20,374 nucleotides of DNA, from the IMG/VR virus record IMGVR_UViG_3300012936_000245, positions 1 through 20,374 of that record; one strand, given 5' to 3'. How positions within the stretch are numbered: position 1 is the stretch's first letter; every line of letters starts with the position of its first letter. This DNA is from a virus. Positions 14,695-20,374 of the stretch are shown here, one piece after another. The translations under genes were made by a program, and so were the position numbers. The notes under the pieces were generated by a model, which was not told where the DNA came from, did no database searches, and saw nothing but the letters and a program-made list of their open reading frames with translations.

Positions 14695-15236
14695 AAGAAG
14701 TTCCCTCCACCTTTAAGACCTAATGATTTTGCATATCTAGGTAATCTACATGCCCAATATCCTGGTTTTGTTTTATCTTTTTTTTGAGAACATTTATGTC
14801 TTGCTACAAAACTTTTCCTTGCTTCAGGGTCATTTATTTTTGCTGATAAACCTGTTGAATCTCCAAATTGAACCTTTATCACATTTCCCTTATCGTTTTT
14901 AACATAGACATAATATTTTTTTGAACCACCTCTTTTAGGTTTATTCAATTCAACTTTTTCATCTTCTTCAACTAAAGGAAAATCCAAAGGTATTTCTTCA
15001 CCTTCATATATCGCAAACTTACCCAAATCACCTTCTAGAATCTCTTTATCAAAATACGAAAGTTCATTCAGTTCTCCATTGAACATCATCCTTCTTGCTT
15101 CAATAAAAAAATTGAAATATTCTTTCGAACCCATTCTGAAGATATTCTCTGCGAATGGAACTTCATTTTCAATATGAAACTCGATTGCTTCTTGAACGTG
15201 ATTTTTTTCTATAAAAGTTTTGATAGAGTATTTCAT
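14688..15236 (-). CDS. 182-residue protein with conserved C-terminal phage domain (DUF5872-like)
   Basis: The N-terminal 90 residues are helical and acidic (IEKNHVQEAIEFHIENEVPF, EEDEKVELNKPKRGG). The conserved C-terminal domain at about 105-182 reads KYYVYVKNDKGNVIKVQFGD, then LSAKINDPEARKSFVARHKC, KPGYWACRLPRYAKSLGL and GGGNFFW. I recall the FGD...INDPEARKSFxARHxC...YWxCxxxRYAKxLGL pattern from T4-like phage virion or head-core proteins and link it tentatively to DUF5872. C148 and C160 (approximate), with H147, could bind metal. It starts by ATGA overlap with the upstream membrane-protein gene. Its molecular role is unknown. Confidence 0.65.
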   Translation of the reverse strand: MKYSIKTFIEKNHVQEAIEFHIENEVPFAENIFRMGSKEYFNFFIEARRMMFNGELNELSYFDKEILEGDLGKFAIYEGEEIPLDFPLVEEDEKVELNKPKRGGSKKYYVYVKNDKGNVIKVQFGDSTGLSAKINDPEARKSFVARHKCSQKKDKTKPGYWACRLPRYAKSLGLKGGGNFFW

Positions 15237-15442
15237 TTTAAATTATCTTCAATTTTGTCTAGTTCATCTTTTACTTTTTCATATTTGGTTTCTAGTTTCG
15301 CAGCAAACTTTGCATCAAGTAAAGACCAAACTAAAAGAATAGATAATCCCCACATTGCGATGTAACCAAAATATTTTACTGCCATGGATAATAAAAATAT
15401 ACCGACAATCCATATTGCCATTTGTCTTTGTAATTTACTCAT
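15233..15442 (-). CDS. 69-residue two-helix membrane protein
   Basis: Starts at the ATG at 15442, with GAGGTG 5 nt upstream. The longer frame would begin in the AT-rich promoter zone and is rejected. Two hydrophobic segments (about 8-22 IWIVGIFLLSMAVKY and 25-43 YIAMWGLSILLVWSLLDAK) are followed by a charged helical tail (LETKYEKVKDELDKIEDNL) likely to be a coiled coil in the cytoplasm. It leads the block C operon and is read from a TATAAATA box 18-25 nt upstream. No family recognised. A holin role is possible, but it is far from any lysis gene visible here. Confidence 0.65.
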   Translation of the reverse strand: MSKLQRQMAIWIVGIFLLSMAVKYFGYIAMWGLSILLVWSLLDAKFAAKLETKYEKVKDELDKIEDNLK

Positions 15443-15459
15443 TTTAACACCTCGTATTA

Positions 15460-15467
15460 TATTTATA
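15460..15467 (-). promoter_or_regulatory. T4-type late promoter for block C
   Basis: An exact TATAAATA on the minus strand, ending 17 nt before the ATG at 15442. The predicted start about 6 nt on leaves a short leader that contains GAGGTG. It serves the six minus-strand genes down to PAAR. Confidence 0.55.
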
Positions 15468-15660
15468 CTATAAAAAAGAGGAAAAGTCAATAGAAAATAA
15501 AAAAAATCTTGAAAAAAGTATACATAAGTATTATTATTGATTTTTATTTTATAAATAATATTATATTAAGCGCTTATTAATATATATTTATTATATATTT
15601 ATATATTATATTTATTTATATATAATACTTTAGTATATTTCCTGCGGAAAGGGTAAACCT
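15468..15660. other. AT-rich divergent intergenic region
   Basis: The longest gene-free stretch of the window, about 190 bp between the divergent membrane-protein and gp25 genes, built almost wholly of A and T between about 15480 and 15630. It contains a plus TATAAATA at 15550, two more minus-strand boxes (15596-15603, 15613-15620), a TATAAT at 15621-15626, the 10-bp palindrome TAAGCGCTTA at 15567-15576 and ATACTTTAGTAT near 15625. No open reading frame or RNA gene is evident. Its composition would melt easily, so promoter or origin use are both possible; box counts here are inflated by composition. Confidence 0.5.
15550..15557 (+). promoter_or_regulatory. Candidate T4-type late promoter for gp25-gp6
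   Basis: An exact TATAAATA on the plus strand, about 100 nt before the gp25 GTG start. Because the surrounding sequence is almost pure AT, a match is less telling than the others. A TATAAT at 15621-15626 is a second option closer to the gene. Confidence 0.4.
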
Positions 15661-16050
15661 GTGAGTAAAAAGAGAGAGTTCAGTGACATATCTTTATCAT
15701 TCGAAAGAAATCCTGTAACAGGAGATGTTGTAAAAGTTAAGGATGATGTAGCAATAAAACAATCAATAAAAACATTGGTTTTATCGGAAGTATTTGAAGC
15801 ACCGTTCCAAAAAGATAAAGGTACAAGGATAAGAAAAGTTCTATTTGATCTAATAGGTTCAGAAGGGGCTGATCAAATAAAATCTCAAATTGAAGATATA
15901 ATAATATCAAAAGAACCGAGAGCAAATTTATATGATGTTGAAATCGAACCTATCCCAGAAGAAAATAAATATTCAATAAGGATAATATTTTCTATGATAA
16001 ATACTCTTGACCCTCTAGAGGTTGAGATATTTGTTTCTAGGGTAAGATAA
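15661..16050 (+). CDS. gp25: gp25 baseplate wedge protein
   Basis: A 129-residue protein (T4 gp25 is 132) starting with GTG and preceded by GGAAAGGG. The family core is NPVTGDVVKVKDDVAIKQSI at about 18-37, then the EAPFQKDKGTRIRKVLFD segment at 46-63 and the diagnostic EPR at residues 85-87 (KEPRANL). This is the GPW/gp25 fold, which joins wedge proteins to the hub and resembles the sheath handshake domain. The remaining strands are typical. gp6 follows after 11 nt with GAGAGATAAAA as ribosome site. Confidence 0.93.
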   Translation: MSKKREFSDISLSFERNPVTGDVVKVKDDVAIKQSIKTLVLSEVFEAPFQKDKGTRIRKVLFDLIGSEGADQIKSQIEDIIISKEPRANLYDVEIEPIPEENKYSIRIIFSMINTLDPLEVEIFVSRVR

Positions 16051-16061
16051 GAGAGATAAAA

Positions 16062-17903
16062 ATGACAAATATAAAAATAACTGAATTAGATTTTGACATT
16101 ATAAAAGAGAACTTAAAAGATTTTTTGAGAGGTCAAGAAGAATTTAAAGATTATGATTTTGACGGTAGTGGATTGCAAATTCTTCTTGACATTCTTTCAG
16201 CTAACACTCACTACAATGCAATTTATCAAAATATGATTGCTAATGAGATGTTTTTGGATTCAGCAGTTCTTCGTGAAAGTGTAGTTTCTAGGTCTAAAGT
16301 TTTAGGTTATGTTCCTACATCTGCAAAAGCATCTCAAGTTGAAGTTAGTTTGAGTGTAGTATCCTCAGTTTTTGATGATACTATTACGGAACCTTCGACT
16401 ATAAACCTACCCGAATATTCAAATTTCACAGCAACTAAAGATTCAGTTACTTACATTTTTCAAAATACTGAATCAGTACCTCTAAATAATTCTGGTTCTA
16501 AGGATGACGGTAGAAAAATATTTTCAAATACCTTTACTATAAAACAAGGAGTTATGGTTGAAGAGGATTTTATTATAAATTATCAAGAAAATCCAGATCA
16601 AAGATTTATTTTACAGAATGAAAATGTTGATATAAGCACTTTAGTTGTTAGAGTTACAGAAGATGGTCAAGAGTATTCCGTTTCAAGTTTAGCTGAAAAT
16701 GTAGTCGATATCGGTTCAACTGATAATGTATATTGGGTAAATGAGAATGAAACTGGTAAATATGAATTATTTTTCGGTAATGGTAGAATTGGTAAAAAAT
16801 TGATTGACGGTTCTCAAATAAAAATTAATTATTTAACAACTTCTGGTTCTGAATCTAATAATATAAAAACAGGGTTTTCTTTCTCTGATTCAATAACTGT
16901 AAGGGTAGGCGACACGGACGTTGAATATACTTTAGATTCAATAACTAATAGTGGTCAATCTTTCGGGGGTTCAGATAAAGAAGGGGTTGAAGATATTAGA
17001 TTCACCTCATCAAAATTTTATCAAATGCAGAACAGGGCAGTTACAACTTTGGATTACAAATATTTGATAAAAAGTAAGTATCAAAATGTAGACAGTATTA
17101 AAGTTTGGGGAGGGGAGGATAATGACCCTCCATCTTACGGAAAAGTTTTTGTTTCATTGAAACCTAAATCTGGATTTTTATTGACGGAATCTGCTAAGAA
17201 AAATATAACAGATGATATTGTAAAAAAGTATAATGTAGTTACAATTCAATCTGAAATTGTAGACCCAATATACACTCATGTTGATTTAGTTTGTAATGTA
17301 AAGTACAATGTTAGAGAATATCCAGCTGGTGAAAATAGTCTAAGAGGTGAGATATTGAATTCTATAAAGGAATTCAACAGTGAAAATTTAGGTAAATTTG
17401 ATTCATATCTTAGATTTTCTAAACTACTTTCATCTGTTGATAGCACATCATCTTCCGTAAAATCTAACAATATAACAATAAAAATTAGAGAAGATTTTTT
17501 CATAAACCTAGCAACGCCTTCAACTTATGATATAAAATTTAATAATGAACTCACATTAGGAAGTTTAGAATCCTCTGAATTTACACACACTGGATATTCG
17601 AATTGTTTTTTAGAAGATGATTCAAAAGGTAAAGTGAGTATAAAAACCTATGTAAGTAATGTAAAAATAACAGTTGTTGATAATATTGGTTCAATTGATT
17701 ATCTTTCTGGTAAAATTAAATTGATTAATTTTGCTCCAACTTTTATAAATGATGGGACAGAATGCGTAAAGATAATAGCAACTCCTAAGAATTCAGATAT
17801 ATCACCTATTAGGAATCAAATAATCATTATTGATGAAAGTACTATAAATATCAATATGGAGAATATATCTGAGCAATTCTTAACAGAAAATAGATTCGAA
17901 TAA
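16062..17903 (+). CDS. gp6: gp6 baseplate wedge protein
   Basis: A 613-residue protein (T4 gp6 is 660). The N-terminus (LKDFLRGQEEFKDYDFDGSG, then LQILLDILSANTHYNAIYQN) and VVSRSKVLGYVPTSAKA (about 76-92) are the standard gp6/gpJ-family opening, with a helical first part that dimerises. A central GKYELFFGNGRIGKKL (about 236-251) is also typical of the family. The C-terminal part has long strand-rich repeats. gp6 dimers form the ring that controls sheath contraction. It follows gp25 as in T4. The gene ends 1 nt before the next start, and a TATAAATA at 17843 lies inside its tail. Confidence 0.9.
   Translation: MTNIKITELDFDIIKENLKDFLRGQEEFKDYDFDGSGLQILLDILSANTHYNAIYQNMIANEMFLDSAVLRESVVSRSKVLGYVPTSAKASQVEVSLSVVSSVFDDTITEPSTINLPEYSNFTATKDSVTYIFQNTESVPLNNSGSKDDGRKIFSNTFTIKQGVMVEEDFIINYQENPDQRFILQNENVDISTLVVRVTEDGQEYSVSSLAENVVDIGSTDNVYWVNENETGKYELFFGNGRIGKKLIDGSQIKINYLTTSGSESNNIKTGFSFSDSITVRVGDTDVEYTLDSITNSGQSFGGSDKEGVEDIRFTSSKFYQMQNRAVTTLDYKYLIKSKYQNVDSIKVWGGEDNDPPSYGKVFVSLKPKSGFLLTESAKKNITDDIVKKYNVVTIQSEIVDPIYTHVDLVCNVKYNVREYPAGENSLRGEILNSIKEFNSENLGKFDSYLRFSKLLSSVDSTSSSVKSNNITIKIREDFFINLATPSTYDIKFNNELTLGSLESSEFTHTGYSNCFLEDDSKGKVSIKTYVSNVKITVVDNIGSIDYLSGKIKLINFAPTFINDGTECVKIIATPKNSDISPIRNQIIIIDESTININMENISEQFLTENRFE
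17843..17850 (+). promoter_or_regulatory. Possible internal late promoter before the gp7-position gene
   Basis: An exact TATAAATA in the 3' end of gp6, 54 nt before the next ATG. It lies in coding sequence, where such 8-mers also occur by chance in this AT-rich DNA, so the call is weak. Confidence 0.25.
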
Positions 17904-17904
17904 A

Positions 17905-20374
17905 ATGGAATTACAATATAACAAAATATCTGAGTTGATTGAGAGTCAATTACCAAACTTCTTACAAGAAGAGGGCCCAAAGTTCATAAAGTTCGTAGAA
18001 AATTATTATGAATGGATGGAAACTTCAAAGTTGGAAGTTTCTGTTACAGGAAATTTAAATCTAACCTCTATTCCAGATACTCTAAGAATAAAAGGTACTG
18101 GTTCAGAAAAAATAGTTTATGCTAATGTTTTAAATATATATTCTTTAGACAACGGTAACTATGTTTTTTATATAAAAGAGTATAATCAAGATTTGAATGA
18201 AGTCAAAACTAGGGGATTTTCCTCTGGAAATACTTTAACTTTTATAGATGATAATCAGATTATAGAAGATGGCGATACAATGGAAGTGGTTTCTTATATT
18301 CAGAACACTTCATTATCATCAAAAAATCTTTGGAATTTACAAGATATTGACAGAACTCTTGATGAGTATGTTGATTTTTTTATGATAGAATATTTAAAGG
18401 GATTTCCTTTATCTCTTCCGACACAGTCCGAAAGTTTAGATATTGATGTTGAACAATTTAAGAAGTTTTTAGTTAAACATTCTAGAGAGTTTTATCAATC
18501 AAAAGGTACTGAGGGTTCTTTTAAATATTTTTTCAGATCAATTTTTAATAAAGAAGTTTCGATATCATACCCTAAAGAAAGAGTTATGAGTTCATCTAAC
18601 AACTCTTTTGAATCAACTTTTACCGTTTTTCTAGAACCAAATTCCAACACTATACCTGATATTACTTCTAAGAAAATAAAAGGTCAACAATCTGGTGTTG
18701 AATATTTTGTAGAAAATGTTTCTTTAGAAACTATATCAGATTATAAAGTTTTGAAACTTGAATTATTTAAGACGACAACTATTTCAGAATTTGATTTAGG
18801 TGAGACGATTTTAGATGATGTTGATCAACCGATTGGTAAAATTTATCACGGTGGAAGTTCTATAGAAATACTAAACACAACTGATAGTTTTTCCCCTCAT
18901 CAAAGATTCTTTATTAATAGAAATGGAGAACTTATAGAATATAAAGACATACCGAATTCTCAAAAGGGGTCTTTATTAGAAATAATGTTATGCGATGTTA
19001 ACAGTGGTGATCTAACCGATATAAATGTTTCTAATGGAGGTTCAGGTTATTCAGTTGGTCAGAATTTAGTTTTTGATAACTCTGGTTGTTTTGAAAATGA
19101 AGTCTATCAAAGACCTATAGTAGCTTCCGTTTCAGAAGTTGATGAAAATGGTTCTATAACGAAAATAAAAGTTCGAAGAGTTGGTAGAGGGTATGTTAAA
19201 ATACCTGAAATAACTCACATTGGAGATAATGAAGTTACAAGTGAAGTTTTAGATATTGTTAGTGTAAATGTCGGAACTATAAAAGATATAAAGATAAAAA
19301 ATAGTGGTTTTGGATATTCTTTGAGTGAGATAGAATTAGACTTGAATAATTCAGGTCAAAATAATATAAAAATAAATTTTGGTTCTGTATTCGATGATGG
19401 TGGAAAGTTTTTAAATGAAAACAGTTTTTTATCAGATTTTAAAGTTTTACAAGATTCCTCATATTATCAAACTTTTTCATATGTTGTAGAATCTTCCTTA
19501 CAAATATATAAGTATAAAGATTTATTGAAAGCTTTGATACACCCAGCTGGAATGAAAATGTTTGGAACTATTAGTTCCGAAAATAAAGAAGATTCTAGGA
19601 TGGTTTCTGTTGATTCTGTACTCAAGATACCTTTTCACATAGAAAAACTTATAAACAAGTACTCTGACGTCCCTATAAACAAAATACACAGCAACATTAG
19701 TCGAGTAGTTCCTTATGATGGGGGTGAAAACTCTGATTATACTGAGTCACCTGTAAACTATGAAACTTTTGAAGGTGGTGAACCTCCAGACGCAGGAGCT
19801 ATTGGAGATATTGCTGATTTACATATTGACTCTGTTTCATCTTGGAGCGATTTACATCAAGTTTATAAACACAAATATTTAAATCTGAGAGCAGGGTTTC
19901 ATGAAAAAAGTTATTTCAAGTTTGAGGAAATTAAAGGTCTTAGAGCTTCGATAGATTTAGATGGTAAAACCGCATCTATTTCGAAAACTTTTTTTATGAA
20001 TGTAACTAAAGAAGATAATAGAGACTTCAAGGAAGACGATTTTATTATTGGTGATGTTGTTTATCAGGGCGATAGTTATGAAACATCAATATCCAGATCT
20101 TTAATCGAAAATTGGAATAGTGAAACTGGTGAACTAGAACTTCTTAAAACTCAAGGGGATTTCGATCCTACTGTTGAATTTAAAGTCAATTCGTATACTA
20201 AAAATATTTTATTTGATGATTTGAATTCGGTTGATTCTAATTTTTTAAATATTTGTAAAAAAATAAAAATCGACAGTGATTTTGATAAAATAAATGCAGG
20301 AGAAATAATTTATCAAGGTGTTGATATTGATAACACCACATTCAAGTCTGAGGTTTTAGGTGTTGATTATTTCA
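17905..20374 (+). CDS. Large baseplate structural protein, gp7 position (partial)
   Basis: Open from ATG 17905 to the right edge with no stop (823 codons). It opens MELQYNKISELIESQLPNFL, then EEGPKFIKFVENYYEWME, and at about 145-215 DIDRTLDEYVDFFMIEYLKG, LVKHSREFYQSKGTEGSFKY and FRSIFNKEVSISYP. I recognise this pattern from the long virion protein that follows gp6 in marine T4-like phages. By gene order it would take the T4 gp7 wedge position. Later parts are strand-rich. Near the end two similar units GDVVYQGDSYE (about 718) and GEIIYQGVDID (about 804) mark a tandem domain. Translation is 1 nt downstream of gp6. Being gp7 itself is inferred from position only. Confidence 0.7.
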   Translation, partial: MELQYNKISELIESQLPNFLQEEGPKFIKFVENYYEWMETSKLEVSVTGNLNLTSIPDTLRIKGTGSEKIVYANVLNIYSLDNGNYVFYIKEYNQDLNEVKTRGFSSGNTLTFIDDNQIIEDGDTMEVVSYIQNTSLSSKNLWNLQDIDRTLDEYVDFFMIEYLKGFPLSLPTQSESLDIDVEQFKKFLVKHSREFYQSKGTEGSFKYFFRSIFNKEVSISYPKERVMSSSNNSFESTFTVFLEPNSNTIPDITSKKIKGQQSGVEYFVENVSLETISDYKVLKLELFKTTTISEFDLGETILDDVDQPIGKIYHGGSSIEILNTTDSFSPHQRFFINRNGELIEYKDIPNSQKGSLLEIMLCDVNSGDLTDINVSNGGSGYSVGQNLVFDNSGCFENEVYQRPIVASVSEVDENGSITKIKVRRVGRGYVKIPEITHIGDNEVTSEVLDIVSVNVGTIKDIKIKNSGFGYSLSEIELDLNNSGQNNIKINFGSVFDDGGKFLNENSFLSDFKVLQDSSYYQTFSYVVESSLQIYKYKDLLKALIHPAGMKMFGTISSENKEDSRMVSVDSVLKIPFHIEKLINKYSDVPINKIHSNISRVVPYDGGENSDYTESPVNYETFEGGEPPDAGAIGDIADLHIDSVSSWSDLHQVYKHKYLNLRAGFHEKSYFKFEEIKGLRASIDLDGKTASISKTFFMNVTKEDNRDFKEDDFIIGDVVYQGDSYETSISRSLIENWNSETGELELLKTQGDFDPTVEFKVNSYTKNILFDDLNSVDSNFLNICKKIKIDSDFDKINAGEIIYQGVDIDNTTFKSEVLGVDYF

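Noticed and set aside
15443-15490. Upstream start of the 69-aa membrane protein
   Set aside because: It would run through the late promoter box; ATG 15442 has GAGGTG at good spacing.

Overview
The window is a stretch of the virion-structure region of a T4-like myovirus. The DNA is AT-rich (by eye about 30% GC). Genes are tightly packed with ATGA or TAATG overlaps, and many products match T4 baseplate, tail and head-completion proteins: gp4, gp48, gp53, gp5, gp25, gp6, gp26, a gp19/gp54-type tube protein, a gp27-like hub and a possible gp7. PhoH, an FmdB-type zinc ribbon, a small cupin and a lysozyme-free gp5 are typical of marine T4-like phages such as cyanophages and pelagiphages. The host cannot be named from this sequence alone. 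No tRNA, rRNA, CRISPR array, insertion sequence or host gene was seen.

Layout. (A) Bases 1-7820, minus strand, in transcription order: gp4 head-completion nuclease, a conserved 198-aa protein, a tube/initiator protein, the gp26-family protein with a -1 frame extension, a 975-aa tape-measure candidate, an 86-aa zinc-ribbon protein, a 175-aa possible papain-fold protein, FmdB-like, PhoH, a small membrane protein, and the N-terminus of a PD-(D/E)XK-type exonuclease running off the left edge. (B) 7850-12585, plus strand: gp48 tube cap, gp53 wedge, gp27-like hub, gp5 spike and a 51-aa hydrophobic protein. (C) 12582-15442, minus strand: small membrane protein, 182-aa conserved-domain protein, cupin, 109-aa beta-repeat protein, 403-aa unknown and PAAR spike tip. 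(D) 15661-20374, plus strand: gp25, gp6 and a large gp7-position protein running off the right edge. Divergent starts lie at 7821-7849 (29 bp) and 15443-15660 (a very AT-rich gap). The plus and minus gene sets converge and overlap by 4 bp at 12582-12585.

How it works together. Blocks A-D hold most of the central hub (gp27-like, gp5, PAAR), the wedge (gp53, gp25, gp6, gp7-like), the tube start (gp48, gp54/gp19-like) and the length-control set (gp26 family plus tape measure). Exact T4 late-promoter boxes TATAAATA sit just upstream of the tape measure, gp48 and the block C leader, with a fourth about 100 bp upstream of gp25. This suggests late co-expression.

The most interesting observation is at the end of the gp26-family gene. 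A perfect T TTT TTA slippery heptamer is in the correct phase, an SD-like AGAAGGAG lies upstream, and a possible stem with pseudoknot begins 5 nt downstream. The overlapping -1 frame has no upstream ATG, GTG or TTG but encodes a coherent 61-residue acidic segment ending 39 nt before the tape measure. This is the G/GT tail-chaperone arrangement of lambda-type tails, here in a T4-like baseplate gene set.
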